Shown here: one piece after another, positions 16,642 to 24,257 of the stretch
Layout: each line of letters opens with the position of its first letter
Position numbering within the stretch: the first letter of the stretch is position 1
Assembly: GCF_004210215.2 (NCBI RefSeq)
Contig: NZ_CP067394.1
Span: forward strand, 248,001-312,000
DNA length: 64,000 nucleotides
Direction: 5' to 3'
Source: Cryobacterium sp. SO1
GTDB taxonomy: Bacteria; Actinomycetota; Actinomycetes; Actinomycetales; Microbacteriaceae
Notes under the pieces: model-generated
What the model was told of the DNA's origin: nothing
Databases searched by the model: none
The model's input: the letters and a program-made list of their open reading frames with translations, nothing else
Program-made: the position numbers and the translations under genes

Positions 16642-18116
16642 CCTTCACGCATCGCAGCGGCGGCACGAGCGAGCGGGTGTGGAACGACGCCGACTGGTCT
16701 GCCCGCATCCGGCCGTTGGCGCTGGCGAGCTGCGGCCGTCTCATCGTGGTGGCCGCGCACCCCGACGACGAGTCGCTCGGCGCCGGCGGTCTGATCGCCA
16801 TCGCCGGGCAGCTCGGGCTGGGCATCACGGTGATCCTGGCCACGAACGGTGAGGCGTCGCACCCGCGCTCACCCACCCTCACCCCGGCGGACCTGGTCGC
16901 CGTGCGCCGGGTGGAGATGGTGAACGCGGTGAGCGCACTGGCGCCGGCGGCGATGGTGCGCCTGCTCGACCTGCCCGACGGCGACCTGACCCAGCACCGG
17001 AACAGCCTGGAGGAAGCGCTCGCGGCCGAGCTAGCGGCGGAGCTGCCGGGTGCCGGGACCGCCGACGCCACCTGGGTTGTCGCCCCCTGGCGCCTGGACG
17101 GGCATCCCGACCACGCGGCCGCGGGCGAGGTGGCGGCGCTCGTCGCGGCCCGCACCGGCGCCAGACTGCTCGAGTACCCGATCTGGGCGTGGCATTGGTC
17201 GTCGCCCGGGGATCCGGTGTGGGCCACCGGGCACGGCACCGGGCTGTGGAGCCTCGAGCTGGATGCGGCGGCGCGGCAACGCAAGAACACCGCGATGGCG
17301 GCCCACACGAGCCAGGTGCAACCGCTGTCCGATCGGCCCGGAGACGAGGCGATCGTGCAACCGGGTTTCGCCGCCCATTTCGAACGATCCCGGGAGCTCT
17401 TCATCGGCGCCGCCGACGAGCCGGCGCACGGTCCACACGACGACGACGCCGGCGCCACGCCGAGCAGCAGGCCGAGCAGGCCCGGCAGCACGACGGATGC
17501 CGCGGCGCCGCAGAGCCTCTCCGCCGGGTTCTTCGACGACTTCTACGCCGGCTCGAGGGATCCCTGGGGCTTTGAGACCCGGTGGTACGAGGCCCGCAAG
17601 CGCGCGCTCACCCTGGCGGCGTTGCCCCTGCCGCGGTACAGCGCCGCCCTCGAGCTGGGCTGTTCCATCGGTGTGCTCAGCCGGGACCTCGCCGACCGCT
17701 CCGACACCCTGCTCGCCACCGACATCAATGAGCAGGCGCTCGCCGTGGCCCGAGAGCGACTCACCGACTTGCCCGGCGTGCGGGTGGAGCGGTGGGCCTT
17801 GCCCGGGGAATGGCCGGCGGGCACCTTCGACCTGGTGGTGCTGTCCGAGATCGGCTACTACTGCTCGCCGGCAGACCTGGCCGTTCTCCTCCAGCGCTGC
17901 CGGCAGAGCCTCGGCCCCAACGGCACGCTGGTGGCCTGCCACTGGCGGCATCCGGTGGGCGAATACCCGCTCGGCGGCGACGACGTGCACGCGGCGCTCG
18001 CCGCCCTGCCCGGACTGGACCGCACCGTGCAGCACCTCGAACGTGACTTCGTGCTGGAGGTCTACGAGCCCAGCCCGGCCCCCTCCGTGGCCCAGCGGGA
18101 AGGGCTGGTCTCGTGA
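16635..18116 (+). CDS. PIG-L family deacetylase fused to class I SAM-dependent methyltransferase
   Basis: A 493-residue two-domain protein. The N-terminal PIG-L/LmbE zinc deacetylase (about 30-265) shows AHPDDE at 41-46 and DGHPDH at 155-160, the metal ligands used to deacetylate N-acetylglucosamine-containing substrates. A disordered linker leads to a NodS-like methyltransferase (about 295-485) with the SAM loop ELGCSIG at 340-346 and a TDIN motif. The ATG at 16635 lies inside the previous gene, and the stop overlaps the next gene's GTG (GTGA). The fusion implies that deacetylation and methylation act on one amino sugar or glycolipid made by this cluster. The true substrate is unknown. Confidence 0.88.
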   Translation: MVTFTHRSGGTSERVWNDADWSARIRPLALASCGRLIVVAAHPDDESLGAGGLIAIAGQLGLGITVILATNGEASHPRSPTLTPADLVAVRRVEMVNAVSALAPAAMVRLLDLPDGDLTQHRNSLEEALAAELAAELPGAGTADATWVVAPWRLDGHPDHAAAGEVAALVAARTGARLLEYPIWAWHWSSPGDPVWATGHGTGLWSLELDAAARQRKNTAMAAHTSQVQPLSDRPGDEAIVQPGFAAHFERSRELFIGAADEPAHGPHDDDAGATPSSRPSRPGSTTDAAAPQSLSAGFFDDFYAGSRDPWGFETRWYEARKRALTLAALPLPRYSAALELGCSIGVLSRDLADRSDTLLATDINEQALAVARERLTDLPGVRVERWALPGEWPAGTFDLVVLSEIGYYCSPADLAVLLQRCRQSLGPNGTLVACHWRHPVGEYPLGGDDVHAALAALPGLDRTVQHLERDFVLEVYEPSPAPSVAQREGLVS

Positions 18117-18817
18117 CGCACCGCATCGACCGGCTCATCGTGGTGGTGCCTGCCCGCAACGAGGAGAGCCGGCTGCCGCGGTGCCTGGCGGCTCTGGCCG
18201 ATGCCGTGCAGGCCGTGCGGGACGAGTTCGGCGCCGACACCCCGACCATCTCGGTCGTCGTGGTGCTCGACCGCTGCACCGACGGCTCGGCCGATGTCGT
18301 GGCGCGATGGCCGCAGTTCCGTGCGCTGGAAAGCGAGGCCGGGTCGGTGGGATCCGCCCGCCGGGAGGGGGTGGCCCACCTGCTGACCGCCGGAGCCGAC
18401 ACCAGCACCTGGGTGGCGACGACGGATGCCGACTCCGCGGTTCCCCGGCGATGGCTGGCGGTGCAACTGGCCCTGGCCCAGGCGGGCACCGAGCTAGTGC
18501 TCGGCACCGTGCTGCCCGACGAGGAGCTTGCGGTGCCGGAGCGGGCCCGCTGGCACGACTCGCACACCCTGGTCGACGGGCATCCGTACGTGCACGGCGC
18601 CAACCTGGGCGTGCGCGCCGACCGCTACCTGCAGGCGAACGGGTTCAGCGACGTGGACTCAGACGAGGACGTGCTGTTGGTGGCGGCGCTTCGCGGCCTC
18701 GGCGCTCGTGAGTGCCGTACCGCGCTCATCCCGGTGCTCACCTCCGGTCGGCTGCGCAGCCGGGTGCCGGGGGGATTCGGCGGCTACCTCGCCGGACAGG
18801 TCGCGGCAACACGCTGA
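18113..18817 (+). CDS. Family 2 glycosyltransferase
   Basis: A 234-residue GT-A fold glycosyltransferase. It has VVVPARNEES near the N-terminus, the nucleotide-sugar site VVLDRCTDGSA (50-60) and a DAD motif at 105-107. No membrane segments are evident. The GTG start overlaps the stop of the deacetylase/methyltransferase gene by 4 bases. It ends the three-gene cluster; the next gene is convergent. Donor and acceptor are unknown. The neighbours suggest that it transfers a sugar to, or from, an intermediate that is also deacetylated, methylated and carries or once carried an acyl group. Confidence 0.87.
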   Translation: MTHRIDRLIVVVPARNEESRLPRCLAALADAVQAVRDEFGADTPTISVVVVLDRCTDGSADVVARWPQFRALESEAGSVGSARREGVAHLLTAGADTSTWVATTDADSAVPRRWLAVQLALAQAGTELVLGTVLPDEELAVPERARWHDSHTLVDGHPYVHGANLGVRADRYLQANGFSDVDSDEDVLLVAALRGLGARECRTALIPVLTSGRLRSRVPGGFGGYLAGQVAATR

Positions 18818-18842
18818 GAGATCCGCCGTGCCGACGTGCGGA

Positions 18843-19589
18843 CTAGGGCGTCTCGACGACGGTGAGTTCGGGGCGCTTGGGCGGCCGTCCGTCGCCGGAC
18901 GACCGGCCGGTGAGCCGGCGGCCGATCCACGGCAACACGTAGGCGGCGTAGTAGGCGGCGGTGTCCTGGATGCGTTCCCTCGGCGGTGCTTCGCCCGCCT
19001 GGCCCTGTCCCCAGCCGTCCGGAATCGGCACATCGAGGGCTTTGAGCACGTTGATCGCCACTCGGGTGTGCCCGCAGGCGTTCAGGTGCAGCTTGTCCGC
19101 CGACCAGAACCGGCTGTTCATCAGCTCGGTGTCGATCCAGTTGTCCACCAGGGTCACGCCGGGCTTGCCGAAGGTGTCCCTGGCGGCCTCGGCGAGCCTG
19201 TCGCCGCGCTTCTGCATCAACGAACCCAACGGCAGGTGCCTGGACGGATTGCCGCCGCTGAGCACCACGACGTGGATACCGTCGGCCACCGCCTTGTCGA
19301 CGACCCTGTCGAGCAGATCGACGACGTAGGAGATCTCCACCCGGGGGCGCATCATGTCGTTACCGCCGCCGCAGACGGTGAGCAGGTCGGGCCCCAGCGC
19401 CAGCGCCGGTTCCAGCTGGTCGTTCACGATCGGGCCGAGCAGCTTGCCGCGGATGGCGAGGTTCGCGTACGAGACCGGCTCGGGGGTCGCCGCGGCGAGC
19501 CCGATCGCGACGAGGTCGGCCCAGCCACGCACCTGGCCGTCCGGCAGGTCGTCACCGACGCCCTCGGTGAAGCTGTCGCCGATCGCCAC
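18843..19589 (-). CDS. SGNH/GDSL hydrolase, start uncertain
   Basis: A 248-residue esterase/lipase-like protein of the SGNH fold. The nucleophile block is AIGDSFTEG, the second block GGGNDM, and a late DKLHLN segment fits the Asp/His block. The only ordinary start is GTG at 19589, two residues before the GDS block and without a ribosome-binding site. The frame is open 22 codons further up to ACG at 19655, which sits behind a good AAGGAG belonging to the end of the HEAT-repeat gene. Either ACG is used, or an ATG has mutated. It lies 69 bases after the HEAT gene and is probably co-transcribed with it. Confidence 0.85.
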   Translation of the reverse strand: MAIGDSFTEGVGDDLPDGQVRGWADLVAIGLAAATPEPVSYANLAIRGKLLGPIVNDQLEPALALGPDLLTVCGGGNDMMRPRVEISYVVDLLDRVVDKAVADGIHVVVLSGGNPSRHLPLGSLMQKRGDRLAEAARDTFGKPGVTLVDNWIDTELMNSRFWSADKLHLNACGHTRVAINVLKALDVPIPDGWGQGQAGEAPPRERIQDTAAYYAAYVLPWIGRRLTGRSSGDGRPPKRPELTVVETP

Positions 19590-19658
19590 AAAGCGGCGGT
19601 ACGGCTGAGTGTTCCGGCGCGGTGTGTCCTGGTGCGGAGCGGCGATGGCGTTCGTGGG

Positions 19659-20213
19659 TTACTCCTTGGGAAGGTTGAGCCGGGTCGTGATGGCGTCGCG
19701 GGCCTGCTGGGCGGCGCGGCGCACATCCTTGTCGGGGTCGCGCAGGCGAACCACGATGGTCGGGATGTCCTGTTCGCGACCCTGAAGGGCGAGGGCGTTG
19801 AGGGCGGCGACCCGCACGCGGGGCACCTCGTCGGTGGTGGCCTTCACGAGCTTGGGCGCAACATCGAGCTTCCGAAGCATGACGACCTTCGCGCACATCT
19901 CGCGGATGCGCCAGGCCTCGTTGTTCAAGCCGACGACCACGTATGGGGCGGCAGAGTCGTTCCAGACATGCAGCAGGGCGCGGGCGCCCCACAGCTCGGG
20001 CCAATACAGCGCGGGCGCACCCTCGAGGATGCCGAGCGCGTGCCGACCGCCCACATAGAGGAGGAAGTCCTTACCGGCGTTCTTGCCGCGCATCAGGGCA
20101 ACGGAGTGGTCGACGACGGTCGATTCGCCGTAGTGCTCGACGGCCTTGGCAAGACGTTCGGCCGTGGGCAGGTCGATCGGAAGATCGGGGTGTGGGGTCA
20201 ATTTGTTATGCAT
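19659..20213 (-). CDS. HEAT-repeat domain protein
   Basis: A 184-residue protein with helical HEAT-like repeats in the second half, for example VRVAALNALALQG followed by VVRLRDPDKDVRRAAQQA. No catalytic motif is seen. HEAT repeats usually serve as protein-binding scaffolds, so the function is unknown. ATG start at 20213 lies inside a perfect 12-bp palindrome (GTTATGCATAAC). The 180 bases upstream (20214-20393) hold nothing else recognisable. Confidence 0.8.
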   Translation of the reverse strand: MHNKLTPHPDLPIDLPTAERLAKAVEHYGESTVVDHSVALMRGKNAGKDFLLYVGGRHALGILEGAPALYWPELWGARALLHVWNDSAAPYVVVGLNNEAWRIREMCAKVVMLRKLDVAPKLVKATTDEVPRVRVAALNALALQGREQDIPTIVVRLRDPDKDVRRAAQQARDAITTRLNLPKE

Positions 20214-20393
20214 AACGAGTCAACGTTATCCCTCGTAGCGGATCGGTGTGGCTTCCGGGGGTCAGGTGACGCATTCCGTCTCAGTGATTTGGCGGACGGT
20301 GTCGCGATTGACCCACTCGGAAGCACCGCGGTCCAAGGCCGCTCGACACCGCCGCCGTCGTGCTCTGGAGATCCCTGCCGGCCCTCGCTGCCG

Positions 20394-20870
20394 TCAGTGG
20401 CGGGGCTTCGTCGTGACGAAGTCCAGGCTCAGCTCGAAGGCCGTGGCGTTCTCGTACGGGCCGTAGCTGTCGATCTGCACAAAACCCAGCCGCCGGTACA
20501 ACGCCAACGCCTCGGGCTGGGCGTAGCCGGTTTCGAGCCGCACCCGCTGATAGCCGAGCTGGCGGGCCAAGCCGGCGAGCTCGCGCAGCATCCGGCTGGC
20601 GTAACCCTGACGGCGGTAGTCGGGGTTGGTCCACATCCGCTTGATCTCCACGACGGTGTCGTCGATGCGACGGATGCCGCCACCGGCGACCGTGGTGCCC
20701 TCATCGAGCAGCACCACAAAAGCGCCGGTCGGCCCGTCGAACTCGCCCGCGTCGACATCCAGAACCGACTCGCCGGCGCCCGGCCCGTACCGGGCGTCGT
20801 ACTCCTGGCGCAGGCCGGTGAGCAAGGGGGCAACCTCAGGGGCGGTCAGTGCGACCTGTACGTAATCCAC
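20394..20870 (-). CDS. GNAT family N-acetyltransferase
   Basis: A 158-residue acetyl-CoA-dependent acetyltransferase. Motif A, the pyrophosphate loop, reads RRQGYASRMLRELAG. Motif B (YQRVRLETG, then EALALYRRLGF) is also clear. The GTG at 20870 gives the normal N-terminus. The acceptor substrate cannot be told. It diverges from the hadA-like gene, with 109 bases between them. Confidence 0.88.
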   Translation of the reverse strand: MDYVQVALTAPEVAPLLTGLRQEYDARYGPGAGESVLDVDAGEFDGPTGAFVVLLDEGTTVAGGGIRRIDDTVVEIKRMWTNPDYRRQGYASRMLRELAGLARQLGYQRVRLETGYAQPEALALYRRLGFVQIDSYGPYENATAFELSLDFVTTKPRH

Positions 20871-20979
20871 TGGGCTAAGTCTGCCTTAACCTCACCTTCT
20901 GGACAATTCTCTGCCGGCCGGTGCGTCCCGAGCGGGCACCGCCCAGCGCCCGCTTGCGTGGCGCAAGTACACTCGGTAC

Positions 20980-21426
20980 GTGTCCGTGAATCCAGCAATC
21001 CAGGGCCGGGTCTTTCCCGCCGTGCCGCCGTATCTCGTCGGCCGGGAGAAGGTGCGCGAATTCTCGCGTGCAGTCTTCGCGACCAACCCGATCAACTTCG
21101 ACCCTGACGCCGCCCGCGTCGCCGGGCACAGCGACATCGTTGCGCCGCCCACATTCGCCGTCGTGGTGCAGGAGGCGACGCTCGCCCAGCTCCTCGCCGA
21201 ACCAGACGCGGGCATCGACTTCACCCGGGTGGTGCACGGCGACCAGCGCTTCAGCTACAGCCGCCCGATCGTGGCCGGTGACGAACTCACCGCAACGCTT
21301 CGCGTCGCCAGCGTGAAGAGCCTCGGCGGCCACTCGATGGTCACCGCGGAGTCGACCGTCGTCGACGCCACCGGCGCCCACGTGGTCACTGCCACCTCCA
21401 CCCTCGTCGTCAGGGGAGACGAATGA
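20980..21426 (+). CDS. MaoC/FAS1-like dehydratase, HadA-type subunit
   Basis: A 148-residue hot-dog-fold protein matching the N-terminal MaoC-like dehydratase (HadA/HadC) family. It starts VNPAIQGRVFP and contains the APPTFAVVV and VVHGDQRFSY segments. In mycobacteria HadA or HadC pairs with HadB to dehydrate 3-hydroxyacyl-ACP in fatty-acid elongation. GTG start at 20980. It overlaps the hadB-like gene by 4 bases (ATGA). The order hadA, hadB, murB just upstream of the secE block is common in Microbacteriaceae. Confidence 0.87.
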   Translation: MSVNPAIQGRVFPAVPPYLVGREKVREFSRAVFATNPINFDPDAARVAGHSDIVAPPTFAVVVQEATLAQLLAEPDAGIDFTRVVHGDQRFSYSRPIVAGDELTATLRVASVKSLGGHSMVTAESTVVDATGAHVVTATSTLVVRGDE

Positions 21427-21863
21427 CCGTCAGCGCACCCGTCACGCCCGCCCTTGACACCCTCACGGTGGGTGACATCGTCGCGGAGAGCAGCTTTCCG
21501 CTGACCCGGGACTCCCTCGTTCGCTACGCAGGCGCCTCCGGCGACTTCAACCCGATCCATTACCGCGACGACGTGGCCCACGCGGTGGGACTGCCCGGTG
21601 TGCTCGCCCACGGCATGCTCACCATGGGCCTGGCCATCCAGCCGGTCGTGGACTGGGCCGGCGACCCGGCCCGGGTGCTCGACTACCAGGTGCGGTTCAC
21701 CCGGCCGGTGCCGGTCGACCCCGACCTCGGCGCCGTCGTGACGGTGGTCGCCAAGGTGGGAGCGCTGGACACCGATGCCGGGGTGGCCCGGATCGACCTC
21801 ACCGTGACCTTCAACTCGGTCACCGTTCTCGGCAAGGCGCAGGCGCGCGTCTCCCTGGCCTAG
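21423..21863 (+). CDS. MaoC family dehydratase, HadB-type catalytic subunit
   Basis: A 146-residue hot-dog-fold dehydratase. The hydratase-2 motif YAGASGDFNPIHYRD carries the catalytic Asp41 and His46, and LAHGMLTMG follows. It should form a heterodimer with the overlapping HadA-like protein and act on 3-hydroxyacyl-ACP or -CoA. It is followed after 7 bases by murB. Confidence 0.88.
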   Translation: MTVSAPVTPALDTLTVGDIVAESSFPLTRDSLVRYAGASGDFNPIHYRDDVAHAVGLPGVLAHGMLTMGLAIQPVVDWAGDPARVLDYQVRFTRPVPVDPDLGAVVTVVAKVGALDTDAGVARIDLTVTFNSVTVLGKAQARVSLA

Positions 21864-21870
21864 GACTGTC

Positions 21871-23094
21871 ATGACTGAGCCCGTGCCTGTTCCGGCGCCC
21901 GTGCCCCTGTCCGAGCTGACGACCCTGCGAGTGGGCGGCGCCCCGGCGCACCTCGTGGCGCCCGGCAACGAGGCCGGTCTGATCCAGGCCGCCCTCGATG
22001 CCTGGGCCTCCGACGAGCCGTGGATGCTGCTGGGCGGCGGCTCGAACACTGTCGCGGCCGACGCCGGCTTCGACGGTACCGTCATCCGGGTGTGCACCCG
22101 CGGGGTGCAGGTGCTCGATACGGCTCCAGGGCAGACGACCGCGCCCGTGAGCGAGCCCGTGACCGTGCCGGGTAGCGACGGGGATGTCGACGGGCGAGCC
22201 GTGCGCATCCGTGTGCAGGCCGGTGAACCGTGGGATGACCTCGTCGCGCTCACCGTGGCCAACGGCTGGGCCGGCATCGAAGCGCTCTCCGGCATCCCGG
22301 GCACCAGCGGCGCCGCCCCGGTACAGAACATCGGCGCCTACGGCCAGGAACTGGCCAGCAGCCTGGCCGCCATCGACTTCCTCGATTACGAATCCGGCGA
22401 GGTGGAGCACCTCAGCGCCGCCGAGCTCGGGCTGGGCTACCGCACCTCGGTGCTCAAGCAGGGCCGCCGGGGTGTGGTGCTCGCCATCGAACTGGACCTG
22501 CGCGACATGTCGCCGCAGGCCGCCGTGCTCGGCAGCGCCCTGAGCCAACCGGTGACCTACCCGCAGCTGGCCCACGCCCTCGGGGTGCAGGTGGGCGACC
22601 GGGTGCCGCTGGCCGACCTCCGCCGGAGCGTGCTCGAGCTGCGGGCGAGCAAGGGCATGGTGCTCAACGACGCCGACCCTGACACCTTCAGCGCCGGGTC
22701 GTTCTTCACCAACCCGATCGTGACCGAGAGCTTCGCCCGCTCCCTGCCCGCCGAGGCGCCGCGCTGGAAGCAGGCCGAGATCGAGCTGCCCGACCGGGTG
22801 ATCCCGCTCGACGAGTACGCCGGGGTGGGGCCGATGCCGGGCACGGAGGTCCTGCGCACCGTGAAGCTCAGCGCCGCCTGGCTGATCGAGCACTCCGGCA
22901 TCCAGCGGGGCTTCAGGTTGCCCGGCTCCGCCGCGGCGATCTCGAGCAAGCACACCCTGGCCATCACCAACACGGGTGGGGCCACCGCCGACGAGATCGG
23001 CCAGCTGGCCCGTTTCGTGCAGCAGCGGGTGCAGGCCGACTTCGGCGTCATCCTGCACCCCGAACCCGTCTTCGTGGGCTTCTCCCTGCTCTAG
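21871..23094 (+). CDS. murB: UDP-N-acetylmuramate dehydrogenase
   Basis: A 407-residue FAD enzyme that reduces UDP-GlcNAc-enolpyruvate to UDP-MurNAc with NADPH in peptidoglycan synthesis. FAD-binding TLRVGG and LLGGGSN, GIPGTSGAAPVQNIGAYGQE (142-161), the proton-donor Ser277 in SAGSFFTNP and Glu398 in HPEPVF are present. An acidic, Pro-rich insertion at about 88-108 is not seen in short homologues. ATG start, 7 bases after hadB, and probably the last gene of that operon. Confidence 0.95.
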   Translation: MTEPVPVPAPVPLSELTTLRVGGAPAHLVAPGNEAGLIQAALDAWASDEPWMLLGGGSNTVAADAGFDGTVIRVCTRGVQVLDTAPGQTTAPVSEPVTVPGSDGDVDGRAVRIRVQAGEPWDDLVALTVANGWAGIEALSGIPGTSGAAPVQNIGAYGQELASSLAAIDFLDYESGEVEHLSAAELGLGYRTSVLKQGRRGVVLAIELDLRDMSPQAAVLGSALSQPVTYPQLAHALGVQVGDRVPLADLRRSVLELRASKGMVLNDADPDTFSAGSFFTNPIVTESFARSLPAEAPRWKQAEIELPDRVIPLDEYAGVGPMPGTEVLRTVKLSAAWLIEHSGIQRGFRLPGSAAAISSKHTLAITNTGGATADEIGQLARFVQQRVQADFGVILHPEPVFVGFSLL

Positions 23095-23112
23095 CAGCCA
23101 GGCTGCCGCTGC

Positions 23113-23144
23113 TGCCCTCTCACGAGGCTGCCGCCGAGAGGGCA
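23113..23144 (+). terminator. Probable murB terminator hairpin
   Basis: TGCCCTCTC and GAGAGGGCA form a 9-bp stem with a 14-base loop, followed by TTTAA. It lies 18 bases after the murB stop and is the first unit of a degenerate tandem repeat. Confidence 0.6.
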
Positions 23145-23271
23145 TTTAAGGCCAGTTGTGGAGCCCCGGACTACCCCAAAGTGCCTTCTCGCAAGGGACG
23201 CCGCCGGCGAGAGGACAGTTGGGGCCAGTTGCAGAGCCCCCGAAGTGCCTTCTCGCGAGACCGTGTCCGGC
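23113..23271. repeat. Degenerate tandem repeat of hairpin-forming units
   Basis: Two units of 69 and 64 bases begin at 23113 and 23182, and a partial third begins at 23246. Shared segments include TGCCTTCTCGC near the unit start, GCCGCC, then GGCCAGTTG and GAGCCCC near the unit end. Each full unit can fold into a hairpin from its outer GC-rich arms. Its position between convergent murB and a gene remnant suggests duplicated terminators. Confidence 0.6.
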
Positions 23272-23304
23272 GCTCCCGGCGGGCAACGGGTGGGGATGAG
23301 TGGG

Positions 23305-23381
23305 CTAGAGCAGGCGCAGTTCTACGGCCAGGGTGACCGCGCGGGTGCGGTCGCTCACGCCGAGCTTGTCGAACACGCGCA
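23305..23381 (-). pseudogene. C-terminal remnant of a LuxR-type response regulator
   Basis: Only 25 codons remain, reading MRVFDKLGVSDRTRAVTLAV and ending ELRLL before TAG. This matches the last helix region of NarL/LuxR response regulators, where the segment KLGVSDRTRAV follows the recognition helix. It directly abuts the ABC permease stop (TGATG). ABC-2 exporters of this type are often encoded next to a DesK-like kinase and a LuxR regulator in actinobacteria, so a deletion probably removed the kinase and nearly all of the regulator. Confidence 0.75.
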
Positions 23382-24257
23382 TCAGGCGTCCTTGCGGATC
23401 CAGCGGAAGGTGAGCCGGCTGCCGACCAGCCCCACCACCAGCCAGATCAGCAGCGCCAGCGCCACCAGGCCGAGCTCCCAGGCGCCGTTCTGCTCCTGCG
23501 ACGCGAAGGAGTCGGGCAGGAAGACCGCACGCATGCCCTGCGCCATCCACTTGAGCGGGAACAGGCCGGCGACGTTCTGCATCCAGTCGGGGAGCAGGTT
23601 GAACTGCAGGTAGACGCCGGAGATGAACTGCAGCACCAACACGATCGGGATCACGACGGCCGAGGCGCTCCGGCCCGACCGGGGCAGGGCCGAGAGGGCG
23701 ATGCCCAGGAACGCACAGGTGATCACGCCGAGCAGGAACACCCAGACGAAGGTGAGCCACTTCTCCGGCTCGGTTGGCAGGGCGATGTCGAAGACGAACC
23801 GGGCCACGACGAGGAGCAGGATCGCTTGTACCGTACCCGTGACGAGCACCTGGCCGATCTTGCCGATGAAGTAGCTCAGTGGCGACAACGGTGTGCCGCC
23901 GAGCCGCTTGAGGGTGCCGTCACCCTTCTCGCCGGCGATGTCGATGGCGAGGTTCTGCAGCCCGGAGAGCAGCATGCCGGCGGCCAACATGCCGGGCAGG
24001 TAGTACGCGCCCACACTGATGCCGCCGGAGCCGTCCGGGTTGGTGCCGATGTTGCCCTGCGCGCTGAATGCGGCCGTGAAGATGCCCAGCATGATGAACG
24101 GGAACAGGAATGTGAAGAAGACCGTGTCGGTGGAGCGGAAGTACAGCTTGATCTCGAAGCCCACCCGGGCCAGGCCGAGAGCGAACATACCGTGCCGGGC
24201 GGTGCGGTGCGGTGCGGGCTGCGGCGCGGTCGGTGGCGGGGTCAGCGTCGCGCTCAT
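23382..24257 (-). CDS. ABC-2 type transporter permease
   Basis: A 291-residue membrane protein with about six transmembrane segments. The Pro-rich N-terminal tail is cytoplasmic. A GEKGDGTLKRLGGTPLSP segment after the second helix is the typical coupling region of drug or lipid ABC-2 exporters. The start overlaps the ATPase stop by 4 bases, so they form one exporter. The substrate is unknown; antibiotic, lipid or peptide export is usual for this type. The regulator that should follow is reduced to a remnant. Confidence 0.9.
   Translation of the reverse strand: MSATLTPPPTAPQPAPHRTARHGMFALGLARVGFEIKLYFRSTDTVFFTFLFPFIMLGIFTAAFSAQGNIGTNPDGSGGISVGAYYLPGMLAAGMLLSGLQNLAIDIAGEKGDGTLKRLGGTPLSPLSYFIGKIGQVLVTGTVQAILLLVVARFVFDIALPTEPEKWLTFVWVFLLGVITCAFLGIALSALPRSGRSASAVVIPIVLVLQFISGVYLQFNLLPDWMQNVAGLFPLKWMAQGMRAVFLPDSFASQEQNGAWELGLVALALLIWLVVGLVGSRLTFRWIRKDA

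Noticed and set aside
18528..21107. An 859-codon open frame on the plus strand
   Set aside because: It crosses the GT2 gene end and lies opposite the SGNH, HEAT-repeat and acetyltransferase genes; its translation is low-complexity with no domain.
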